Source: Neoroseomonas rubea (GTDB lineage Bacteria; Pseudomonadota; Alphaproteobacteria; Acetobacterales; Acetobacteraceae). From it: a stretch of 56,584 bases of DNA. Shown piece by piece: positions 47,655 to 55,328 of this stretch; the stretch's first letter is position 1, and every line of letters begins with the position of its first letter. The stretch lies in contig NZ_JACADQ010000005.1 of NCBI RefSeq assembly GCF_016106015.1, positions 1 to 56,584 on the forward strand, read 5' to 3'. Both the position numbers and the translations under genes were made by a program. The notes under the pieces were generated by a model. It worked only from the letters and a program-made list of their open reading frames with translations, did not search any database and had not been told where the DNA came from.

Positions 47655-48899
47655 ATGACCGACGTGACAAGGATCTCGCGCCGCGCTGCGCTGATGGGCT
47701 TCGGCGCGACGCTCGCTGCCCCGGCGATCGGCCCGGCCTTCGGCCAGGGCGCGCCGATCAAGGTCGGCGTTCTGCACTCGCTGTCCGGCACCATGGCGAT
47801 CAGCGAGACGGCGCTGCGCGACACCGTCCTGATGATGGTGAACTGGATCAATGGCCGCGGCGGCCTGCTTGGCCGGCGGGTCGAGGCGGTGGTTGTCGAC
47901 CCCGCTTCCAACTGGCCCTTGTTCGCCGAGAAGGCGCGCGAACTGCTCCAGGTGCACCGCGTGGACGTGACCTTCGGCTGCTGGACCTCGGTGTCCCGCA
48001 AGTCCGTCCTGCCGGTGTTCGAGGAGCTGAACGGCATGCTCTTCTACCCCGTCCAGTACGAGGGCGAGGAGGAGAGCCGGAACATCTTCTACACCGGCGC
48101 CGCGCCGAATCAGCAGGCGATCCCGGCGGTGGAATACCTGATGTCCGCCGATGGCGGCGGCGCGCGCCGCATCGCGCTGCTCGGCACGGACTACGTGTAT
48201 CCGCGCACGACCAACCGCATCCTGCGCGCCTTCCTCAATTCGAAGGGGATCGCCGATGCCGACATCCTCGAGGAATACACCCCCTTCGGCCACAGCGACT
48301 GGCAGGGCATCGTCGCGCGGGTGAAGCGCTTCGCGGGCGAGGGCAAGAAGACCGCCATCGTCTCCACCATCAACGGCGACGCGAACGTTCCCTTCTACCG
48401 GGAGCTCGGCAACCAGGGCATCAAGGCGGAGGACATCCCCTCGGTCGCCTTCTCGGTGGGTGAGGAGGAGCTCGCGGGCATCGACACCCGCCCGCTGGTT
48501 GGCCACCTGGCGGCCTGGAACTACTTCATGTCGGTGCAGTCGCCGGCGAACACCGAGTTCCTGAACCTCTGGCGCGCCTACATCAACAACCCGCGCCGCG
48601 TCACCAACGACCCGATGGAAGCGACCTATGTCGGCTTCAAGATGTGGGCACAGGCGGTGGCAGCGGCCGGCACCACGGGCGTCGATGCCGTGCGCACGGC
48701 GATGTACGGGCAGAAGGTGGATGCGCCGTCCGGCTTCACGCTGGAGATGCACCGCAACCACCATCTGTCCAAGCCGGTCATGATCGGCGAGGTGCAGGCC
48801 GACGGGCAGTTCAACACGGTCTGGAAGACGCCTGGCCCGATCGTGGCCGAGAACTGGTCCCCCTTCATCCCCGAGAACGCCAACCGGCGTCGTGGGTGA
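47655..48899 (+). CDS. urtA: Urea ABC importer, substrate-binding protein
   Basis: 414 residues from ATG 47655 (AGGAGGAGGGCG upstream). The N-terminus TRISRRAALMGFGATLAAP is a twin-arginine type signal ending near FGQGA. UrtA landmarks: IKVGVLHSLSGTMAISE, LFYPVQYEGEEESRNIFYTG, LLGTDYVYPRTTNRILR, SDWQGIVARVKRFAGEG, AIVSTINGDANVPFYREL and SVAFSVGEEELAGID. These segments distinguish UrtA from branched-chain amino-acid binding proteins. It captures urea in the periplasm for UrtBCDE, encoded directly downstream in standard order. No urease genes are in the window, so ammonia release from urea happens through genes elsewhere. Confidence 0.95.
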   Translation: MTDVTRISRRAALMGFGATLAAPAIGPAFGQGAPIKVGVLHSLSGTMAISETALRDTVLMMVNWINGRGGLLGRRVEAVVVDPASNWPLFAEKARELLQVHRVDVTFGCWTSVSRKSVLPVFEELNGMLFYPVQYEGEEESRNIFYTGAAPNQQAIPAVEYLMSADGGGARRIALLGTDYVYPRTTNRILRAFLNSKGIADADILEEYTPFGHSDWQGIVARVKRFAGEGKKTAIVSTINGDANVPFYRELGNQGIKAEDIPSVAFSVGEEELAGIDTRPLVGHLAAWNYFMSVQSPANTEFLNLWRAYINNPRRVTNDPMEATYVGFKMWAQAVAAAGTTGVDAVRTAMYGQKVDAPSGFTLEMHRNHHLSKPVMIGEVQADGQFNTVWKTPGPIVAENWSPFIPENANRRRG

Positions 48900-48906
48900 C
48901 GCGACC

Positions 48907-48927
48907 GGGGCGGCCCCGCGCCGCCCC
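48907..48927 (+). promoter_or_regulatory. Hairpin between urtA and urtB
   Basis: GGGGCGG (48907-48913) pairs perfectly with CCGCCCC (48921-48927) across a seven-base loop in the 41-bp gap after urtA. There is no T-run. It may stabilise the urtA part of the transcript, so that the binding protein is made in excess over the membrane components, a pattern known from other importers. Chance formation in GC-rich DNA remains possible. Confidence 0.4.
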
Positions 48928-48940
48928 GCCGCCGACTGAC

Positions 48941-50506
48941 ATGGCAAGGCTCCTCGCCATTCTCCTGATGCTCGCGCTAGCTTTGCCGGCGCGGGCGCAG
49001 GATGCCTTCATTGATGCGCTGGCCGGGCTCGGTGGCGGCTTCGGCGCGCAGGCCGAGGCAGCCGACCGGCTCGGCACGCTCGGCGACCCGCGCGCCATCG
49101 CGCCGATGCGCGCACTGTCCGATGGGCGGCTGCTGCGCCGCGCCGACGGGACGCTGATCATCCGCACCGATGGCGGCGCGATCGAGGCCGCGACGGGCGC
49201 GCCCGCCGACGCCACCGGCGCCGAGACGGTGCGCATCAACAACCGCGTCCGGGTGGCGCTGCGCGGCGCGCTTGGCAAGCTGCAGCTCGTCTCGCCCGAT
49301 GCCGGGGAACGGCTGGCCGCGGCCGAGGCAGTCTTCCGCAGCCCTTCGGCGGAGAACGTCCCGCTGCTGGACGCCGCGCTGGCGCGGGAGACGCAGCCGC
49401 GCATCCGCGAAAGGATGGAACTCGCGCTCGCCGCCTCGCGCCTCGTCGCGACGGATGCGGCGCAGAAGCGCGCGGGGATCGCCACGCTCGGCGCCTCCTC
49501 CTCCCCCGAGGCGCGCGCGATCCTGCTCGAGGCCCGCGCCCAGAACGCCGACCTGCTGGCCGAGATCGAGGCCGCCGTCGCGGCAATTGACCGGCGGCTC
49601 GCCGTCCGCCGCGCGGCGGAAACCTTCTTCCAGGGGCTCTCGCTCGGCTCCGTGCTGCTGCTCGCCGCCCTTGGGCTCGCCGTCACCTTCGGCGTGATGG
49701 GCGTGATCAACATGGCGCATGGCGAGTTCGTCATGCTCGGCGCCTACACGACCTTCCTAGTGCAGCAGGCGCTGCGGGACATCCCCGGCCTCGCACCCTT
49801 CGCGCTGCCGCTCTCGATCCCGGCCGCCTTCCTCGTCGCGGGCCTGGGCGGCCTGCTGATGGAACGCGGGCTGATCCGGCACCTCTATGGCCGGCCGCTG
49901 GAAACCCTGCTGCTGACCTTCGGCGTCGGCATGATGATCCAGCAGGCGGTGCGGCTCGCCTTCGGCGCGCAGAACCGGGAGGTCACGAGCCCGCCCTGGA
50001 TGCAGGGCACGCTGCTGCTGCCCTTCGACATTCCCGTCACCGCCAATCGGCTGTGGATCCTGCTGTTCAGCCTGGCCTTCTTCGTCCTGATCGTCGCGGC
50101 CATCCGCTTCACCCGCTTCGGGCTGGAGATGCGGGCAGTCACGCAACGCCGCCCGATCGCCGCGGCCATGGGCATCCGCACCGGGCGCGTCGATGCGCTC
50201 ACCTTCGCCTTCGGATCAGGCATCGCGGGCATCGCCGGCGTGGCACTGAGCCAGATCGACAACGTCTCCCCCAATCTCGGCACCGGCTACATCATCGACA
50301 GCTTCCTGGTGGTGGTGTTCGGCGGGGTCGGCAGCCTGGCGGGAACGCTGATCGCGTCCTTCGGGCTGGGGCTGATCAACAAGGTGCTGGAACCCTGGGC
50401 GGGGGCGGTGCTGGCGAAGGTCTTCGTGCTGGTGGCCGTGATGGTCTTCATCCAGCGGCGCCCGCGCGGGCTGTTCCCGCAGAAGGGCCGGGCGGCGGAA
50501 GCATGA
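48941..50506 (+). CDS. urtB: Urea ABC importer, permease with periplasmic N-terminal domain
   Basis: 521 residues from ATG 48941. A signal-peptide-like start (MARLLAILLMLALALPARAQ) is followed by a ~200-residue soluble domain (LGDPRAIAPMRALSDGRLLRR, NNRVRVALRGALGKLQLVSP), which is characteristic of UrtB and absent from LivH. Membrane helices begin at ~225 (FFQGLSLGSVLLLAALGLAVTFGVMGVINMAHGEFVMLGAY, broken by loops), with the permease motif and VVVFGGVGSLAGTLIASFGLGL near the end. It overlaps urtC by 4 bp. It forms one half of the urea channel. Confidence 0.95.
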   Translation: MARLLAILLMLALALPARAQDAFIDALAGLGGGFGAQAEAADRLGTLGDPRAIAPMRALSDGRLLRRADGTLIIRTDGGAIEAATGAPADATGAETVRINNRVRVALRGALGKLQLVSPDAGERLAAAEAVFRSPSAENVPLLDAALARETQPRIRERMELALAASRLVATDAAQKRAGIATLGASSSPEARAILLEARAQNADLLAEIEAAVAAIDRRLAVRRAAETFFQGLSLGSVLLLAALGLAVTFGVMGVINMAHGEFVMLGAYTTFLVQQALRDIPGLAPFALPLSIPAAFLVAGLGGLLMERGLIRHLYGRPLETLLLTFGVGMMIQQAVRLAFGAQNREVTSPPWMQGTLLLPFDIPVTANRLWILLFSLAFFVLIVAAIRFTRFGLEMRAVTQRRPIAAAMGIRTGRVDALTFAFGSGIAGIAGVALSQIDNVSPNLGTGYIIDSFLVVVFGGVGSLAGTLIASFGLGLINKVLEPWAGAVLAKVFVLVAVMVFIQRRPRGLFPQKGRAAEA

Positions 50507-51594
50507 GCGCGACCACGCTCGACGCCGCGCCGTCCCGCCTGCGGCTTGGCCTGCGCGCGGGCATGATCGGCGCGGTCTGCCTGCTCGCCGCCTTCCCGGT
50601 GCTGAACCAGCTGCCGGAGACGCATGCGCTGCATGTGTCGGACTTCCTCGTCTCGGTCTCGGGCAAGTGGATCTGCTACGCCATCCTCGCCCTCTCGCTC
50701 GACCTCGCCTGGGGCTATGCGGGGATCCTCTCGCTCGGCCATGGGGCCTTCTTCGCCCTCGGCGGCTATGCGATGGGCATGCACCTGATGCGGCTGATCG
50801 GGCCGCGCGGGGTCTATGGCCACCCGGTGCTGCCAGACTTCATGGTCTTCCTCGGCTACCGGGAACTACCCTGGTACTGGCTCGGCTTCGACAGTTTCGC
50901 TTTCGCCATGCTGATGGTGCTGCTGGTGCCGGGGATGCTCGCGCTGGTGCTGGGCTGGCTGTGCTTTCGCAGCCGCATCACCGGCGTCTATCTCTCGATC
51001 ATCACCCAGGCCATGACCTATGCGCTGATGCTCGCCTTCTTCCGCAACGACATGGGATTCGGCGGCAACAACGGCTTCACCGACTTCAAGGAGCTGCTCG
51101 GGATGCCGCTGAACACGGGCGCGGCGCGCGCGACGCTGTTCTACGCGTCCCTTGTCTCGCTCGTCGTCTGCTACCTGCTGTGCCGCTGGATGACGGCCAC
51201 GAAGTACGGCCGCGTGCTGACCGCGATCCGCGACGCCGAAAGCCGGGTCCGCTTCCTCGGCTACGACGTGACGCGGCACAAGCTCTTCGCCTTCGTCGCC
51301 TCCGCCATGATGGCCGGGCTCGCCGGCGCGCTGTATGTGCCGCAGGTCGGCATCATCAACCCTGGCGAGTTCAGCCCCGGCAACTCGATCGAGGCCGTGG
51401 TGTGGGTCGCGGTCGGCGGCCGCGGGACGCTGGTCGGTGCGGTGCTCGGCGCCTTCTCCGTTAACGGGCTCAAGACCTGGCTGACCAGCGCCGCGCCAGA
51501 CCTCTGGCTCTTCGTGCTCGGCGGGCTGTTTGTCGCCGTCACGCTGTTTCTGCCGAAGGGGCTGATTGGCCTGCTGCAGGGGCGCGGCAAGTGA
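50503..51594 (+). CDS. urtC: Urea ABC importer, second permease
   Basis: 363 residues from ATG 50503 (ATGA overlap with urtB). LivM-type permease with about ten helices. Landmarks: YAILALSLDLAWGYAGILSL, GHGAFFALGGYAMGMHLMR, YLSIITQAMTYALMLAFFRN, NNGFTDFKELLGMPL, RVLTAIRDAESRVRFLGYDV and VVWVAVGGRGTLVGAVLGAF. The NNGFTDFK segment and its position behind urtB support UrtC over LivM. It ends overlapping urtD as GTGA. Confidence 0.95.
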   Translation: MSATTLDAAPSRLRLGLRAGMIGAVCLLAAFPVLNQLPETHALHVSDFLVSVSGKWICYAILALSLDLAWGYAGILSLGHGAFFALGGYAMGMHLMRLIGPRGVYGHPVLPDFMVFLGYRELPWYWLGFDSFAFAMLMVLLVPGMLALVLGWLCFRSRITGVYLSIITQAMTYALMLAFFRNDMGFGGNNGFTDFKELLGMPLNTGAARATLFYASLVSLVVCYLLCRWMTATKYGRVLTAIRDAESRVRFLGYDVTRHKLFAFVASAMMAGLAGALYVPQVGIINPGEFSPGNSIEAVVWVAVGGRGTLVGAVLGAFSVNGLKTWLTSAAPDLWLFVLGGLFVAVTLFLPKGLIGLLQGRGK

Positions 51595-52328
51595 AGGGGC
51601 GGCGGCTGTATCTCGACGGCGTCTCGGTCGTCTTCGACGGCTTCCGCGCGCTGAACAACCTGGCCCTGGTCGTGGAACCGGGCGAGATGCGCGCCGTCAT
51701 CGGCCCCAACGGCGCCGGCAAGACGACGATGATGGACGTCATCACCGGAAAGACGCGCCCGACCGCCGGCGTCGCCAGCTTCGGCGATGCGGACCTGACC
51801 CGGATGGACGAGGCCGCGATCGCCAATCTCGGCATCGGCCGCAAGTTCCAGAAGCCGACCGTCTTCGACGCGCTGACGGTGTTCGAGAACCTGGAGCTCG
51901 CCCTCAAGGCCCCGCGCGGCCCAATCGCCTGCCTGCGCTGGATCCTCTCCGGCGAAGGCCGCGCGCGGGTCGAGGAGGTGATGGAGGAAACGGGCCTCGC
52001 CGACCGCGCGCAGGACCCGGCGGGCATCCTCTCCCACGGCCAGCGCCAGTGGCTCGAGATCGGCATGCTGATGATGCAGGACCCGGAACTGCTGCTGGTG
52101 GACGAACCCGTCGCCGGCATGACGGATGCCGAGACCGAGCACACCGCGGCACTCCTCGCGCGCATCGCCGGCAAGCACAGCGTCGTGGTGGTGGAACACG
52201 ACCTCGAATTCGTCCGCGCGCTCGGCTGCCGCGTCACGGTGCTGCACGAAGGCAGCGTGCTCTCGGAAGGCTCGATCGACCATGTGCAGAACGACCCGCG
52301 CGTGGTCGAGGTCTATCTCGGGCGCTGA
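51591..52328 (+). CDS. urtD: Urea ABC importer, ATPase D
   Basis: 245 residues from GTG 51591, overlapping the urtC stop. LivG-type ATPase: Walker A VIGPNGAGKTTMMDVITGK, the RKFQKPTVFDALTVFENLEL segment typical of UrtD, signature LSHGQRQWLEIGMLMMQ and Walker B LLLVDEPVAGMTDAE. The His in LSHGQ instead of LSGGQ is normal for this subfamily. It pairs with UrtE to drive the importer and sits 3 bp before urtE. Confidence 0.95.
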   Translation: MKGRRLYLDGVSVVFDGFRALNNLALVVEPGEMRAVIGPNGAGKTTMMDVITGKTRPTAGVASFGDADLTRMDEAAIANLGIGRKFQKPTVFDALTVFENLELALKAPRGPIACLRWILSGEGRARVEEVMEETGLADRAQDPAGILSHGQRQWLEIGMLMMQDPELLLVDEPVAGMTDAETEHTAALLARIAGKHSVVVVEHDLEFVRALGCRVTVLHEGSVLSEGSIDHVQNDPRVVEVYLGR

Positions 52329-52331
52329 ACC

Positions 52332-53024
52332 ATGCTGACCGTCGCCTCCATCGACCTCTCCTACGGCGCGTCGCGCTGCCTGCGCGGCGTCTCGCTGGTT
52401 GCCGAACCGGGCAAGGTCACCGCCGTGCTCGGCCGCAACGGCGTCGGAAAATCCTCGCTGCTGCGCGCCATCATGGGGCTCGAACGCGTGCAGGGCGGCA
52501 CCATCACCTGGGAAGGGCGGGACGTGACGCGCCTGCCGCCGGCCGAACGCGCCCGCGCCGGCATCGGCTACGTGCCGCAGGGGCGGGAGATCTTCCCCTT
52601 CCTCACGGTGCAGGAAAACCTCGAGACCGCGCTGGCCGCCGCCCCGCGCGGCTCGAAGGTGCCGGGCGAGATCTTCGACCTGTTTCCCATCCTGCGCGAC
52701 TTCCTGCGCCGGCGCGGCGGCGACCTCTCCGGCGGGCAGCAGCAGCAGCTGGCGATCGGGCGGGCGCTCTGCGCCAGGCCGCGCCTGCTGATCCTGGATG
52801 AGCCGACCGAGGGCATCCAGCCCTCCGTCATCAAGGACATCGCCCGCGTCATCCGGCACCTCTCGCGCGACCGCGGCATGGCGGTGGTGCTCGTCGAGCA
52901 GTACTACGACTTTGCCCGCGAACTCGCCGACCGCATCGCCGTCATGGTGCGCGGGGAAGTCGTGCTGGACGGCCCGGCCGACCAGTTGCAGGAAGACGCC
53001 GTCCGGCCCCTGCTGACCGTGTGA
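52332..53024 (+). CDS. urtE: Urea ABC importer, ATPase E
   Basis: 230 residues from ATG 52332. LivF-type ATPase: Walker A VLGRNGVGKSSLLRAIMG, GYVPQGREIFPFLTVQENLE, signature LSGGQQQQLAIGRALC and Walker B LLILDEPTEGIQPSVI. GIQPSVI followed by VLVEQYYDFARELADR is the usual UrtE ending. It is the last gene of the operon and ends 3 bp from the convergent YjbH-like gene, with no obvious terminator between them. Confidence 0.95.
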   Translation: MLTVASIDLSYGASRCLRGVSLVAEPGKVTAVLGRNGVGKSSLLRAIMGLERVQGGTITWEGRDVTRLPPAERARAGIGYVPQGREIFPFLTVQENLETALAAAPRGSKVPGEIFDLFPILRDFLRRRGGDLSGGQQQQLAIGRALCARPRLLILDEPTEGIQPSVIKDIARVIRHLSRDRGMAVVLVEQYYDFARELADRIAVMVRGEVVLDGPADQLQEDAVRPLLTV

Positions 53025-53027
53025 CGC

Positions 53028-55124
53028 CTATCTGATGAACCAGGAGGCGCCGCGCGCCAGCGCCTCCGCCCGCCCGTCGCGCGTCACCTCCCACAGCGGA
53101 TTGTCCACCGCCAGGCGCTGCCCGCCATCGCGCTGCGTCGGGCGGATCACCGCGCCCACCGAGGACCGCGATCGCGCCCCGAACAGGTCGAGCGGCACGC
53201 GGATGAACAGCCCCTTGTCGAAGGATCCTTCGCCAAAGCGTGCGAAGGGCACGTCGGTCAGCGTCGCGAAGGCGCCGACCTCGATGCCGCTGTCGAAGCG
53301 CCGCGCCACCTCGACGGTGCCGCCCCAGTCCCCCGCGAGATACCGCCCGCCACGGACCAGCGCCGTCAGGTTCCACCAGGGCAGGTCGGCATACAGCGAG
53401 ACATGCCCCGTGGTGACCCTGTAGTCGCGCAGGCCGAAGCGTTGGTCGAATTCCCGCTGCGCGACATGCGCGACATCGAGTCCAAGCGCGAAGGGCCCAT
53501 CATGCGGCCGCCACAGCACCTCCGCGGACAAGCCCGCAAACATCGGCTCCAGATAGCCCGTGGTGACGCGCGCGAAGACATCCGGCGCCGGCGACCAGAG
53601 GCGCTCAGCATAGAGCGTCGGCAGGGCGAGGTCCCGCCCCTCATCCGCATAGCGCGCATAATCCGACCGCACGCGCGGCAGCACGGAATCGGACGCCGCC
53701 GCGCCATCGAGGTTCTGCACCACCACCTGCGAGACGCTGCCGCCCAGCGCCAGCCCATGTCCGAAGCCGAGCCGCCCGCCGGCCACCAGTGCCGCCTGCC
53801 AGCGCAGCGTGCGCGACGGATCGCCGAGCACGACGCGGAGGCGCGGTTCCAGCGACCAATCGAGGAAGGGGCCACGCGCCGACGCCGCACCCTCGAACCC
53901 GTCCTCCGGCGGCATCAGGATGGCGGTGGCGAAGACCTCCTCCGCGCTGCCATGGCCGCGGGCGGCGGCTTCCAGCGCCGCGCGTGGGACCAGCACGCGC
54001 GCAATCTCCACCCCTTCCCGCTGCCAGGCGATGACGAGGCGTTCGACCTCGCGCGGCAGATGCGGCTGCACGGCGCGCCCGACGCGCCCCACCACCTGCG
54101 CGAGCGTGCGATACGGCCCGCCGGCGACGGCGATGCGCGCTTCCTGCCCCGCCACGCCGAAGGCCATGCCGCGCAGCCCGGCCTCCTCCAGCGCGGCAAA
54201 CACGCGATCGGCCGGTAACGCGACGCCGCCGCGCGGGGCCATGGCCGGCGGCGGCGCCAGCGGCGCGCGCGGCGGATCGGCCGGGTCCATCCGCACCGAG
54301 GCGCGCAGCACCAGGTCGGTCCCGTGCACCCAATGCACGCCGAGCTCGAGCCAGTCATTCGACCATTGCAGCCCGGCATTCACGCGCGACCGCGCCTCCC
54401 CGCGCAGGTTCGTCGTGCGCGCGGGGTAGCCGCCGCGCTCGTCGCGCAGCGCGTCGCCGCTGATCTCGACCTTGGCGCGCAGCCCCTCGACCCAGCCGAA
54501 GGGCGTCTCGAAGGCGGGCATGCTCCATTCGATGCCGCCGAACAGCGCGACATCCTCACCACGGAAATAGCTGCCGGTGCGCAGCGTGCCGCCCTGGCCG
54601 ACATCGCGCGCCCGCTCCCCGAAGCGCGGCGAGATGTCGAGGAAGGGATTGTTCCCATCCACCCGCGTGCCCAGCCGGCCCCAGCCGAGACCGAGCGTCA
54701 GGTCCACATCCCACAAGCGCTTCGAGACGACGATGTACTCGCCGCCATACAGGCCCGTGCCGGCGATGTCCTGGATGCCGATAGCGAGCGCGGGCCGCCA
54801 GTCATTCTCCTCCCACAGGCGGAACTTCACGTCGAAGGCGCGGTCGGAGACGATCCCCTCCCCGGTCGTGCCGTTCAGCCGCTCGGCCACGCGGAAGGTC
54901 GTCTCGAGCCAGGGCAGCGCCTGGAAACCGAGGAACCAGAAGCGCCGCTGGTGGCGGAAGGACCCGCCCGCCTCCACCACGCCATCGGCGCGGAAGCGCG
55001 CATTGCGCATCTCGACCAGGCCGACCCCGCCCCAGTTCGAGCCGGTGCCGTCCTGCGCACGGGCGGGTAGCGGGAAGGCGAGGAGGGCGGCGGACAGCAG
55101 CAGGGGAGCGCCGCCCCCCTGCAC
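53028..55124 (-). CDS. YjbH-like exopolysaccharide outer-membrane protein
   Basis: 698 residues if started at GTG 55124. That start gives a good signal peptide (GGAPLLLSAALLAFPLPARA, cut after RAQ); the frame stays open to 55325, but this runs through a palindromic repeat. The mature protein is rich in alternating aromatic/polar strands: WGGVGLVEMRNARF, VDVTLGLGW-like stretches, GRYLAGDWGGTVEVARRF and a C-terminal ALARGASWFIR. It matches the YjbH-type beta-barrel/lipoprotein family that works with SLBB exporters in exopolysaccharide secretion. The middle ~350-480 region (FAALEEAGLRGMAFGVAGQ, REGVEIARVLVPRAALEA) is a soluble insert. The neighbour upstream is an SLBB export protein, which supports the role. 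The start is uncertain. Confidence 0.75.
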   Translation of the reverse strand: MQGGGAPLLLSAALLAFPLPARAQDGTGSNWGGVGLVEMRNARFRADGVVEAGGSFRHQRRFWFLGFQALPWLETTFRVAERLNGTTGEGIVSDRAFDVKFRLWEENDWRPALAIGIQDIAGTGLYGGEYIVVSKRLWDVDLTLGLGWGRLGTRVDGNNPFLDISPRFGERARDVGQGGTLRTGSYFRGEDVALFGGIEWSMPAFETPFGWVEGLRAKVEISGDALRDERGGYPARTTNLRGEARSRVNAGLQWSNDWLELGVHWVHGTDLVLRASVRMDPADPPRAPLAPPPAMAPRGGVALPADRVFAALEEAGLRGMAFGVAGQEARIAVAGGPYRTLAQVVGRVGRAVQPHLPREVERLVIAWQREGVEIARVLVPRAALEAAARGHGSAEEVFATAILMPPEDGFEGAASARGPFLDWSLEPRLRVVLGDPSRTLRWQAALVAGGRLGFGHGLALGGSVSQVVVQNLDGAAASDSVLPRVRSDYARYADEGRDLALPTLYAERLWSPAPDVFARVTTGYLEPMFAGLSAEVLWRPHDGPFALGLDVAHVAQREFDQRFGLRDYRVTTGHVSLYADLPWWNLTALVRGGRYLAGDWGGTVEVARRFDSGIEVGAFATLTDVPFARFGEGSFDKGLFIRVPLDLFGARSRSSVGAVIRPTQRDGGQRLAVDNPLWEVTRDGRAEALARGASWFIR

Positions 55125-55305
55125 CCCCCGCCAGAGGCCGAAAGGCCTCTGGACACCATCAGATGGGCGGGCAGTGGGAGGGGCGTGGCGCGACCACCGG
55201 GCACCGCGCGCGCTCTGAGCCTCTCCCACCGCCCGCCCATGTATTGGGTTCCAAGGGCCTTTCGGCCCTTGGCGGGTGGGGTTCGGGGAGGGCAGCGCCC
55301 TCCCC
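55100..55305. repeat. Mirrored REP-like palindromic element
   Basis: A ~200-bp imperfect inverted repeat made of nested palindromes. Outer stems: GCAGGGG/CCCCTGC (55100-55122) on the left and GGGGAGGGC/GCCCTCCCC (55285-55305) on the right. Middle stems: CCAGAGGCC/GGCCTCTGG with a GAAA loop (55131-55152) and CCAAGGGCC/GGCCCTTGG with a TTTC loop (55251-55272), which is GAAA on the other strand. Inner arms: 55163-55184 and 55219-55240 are reverse complements at 20 of 22 positions. This is the look of a dispersed REP/BIME-type element. Its left end overlaps the start of the YjbH-like gene and may have supplied part of its N-terminus. Confidence 0.75.
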
Positions 55306-55328
55306 GTCGCGTCGCCACCGTCCACGCC

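Noticed and set aside
47098-53024. Urease genes next to the urea importer
   Set aside because: I looked for ureABC-like or accessory genes on both strands around urtABCDE; none is present in the window.
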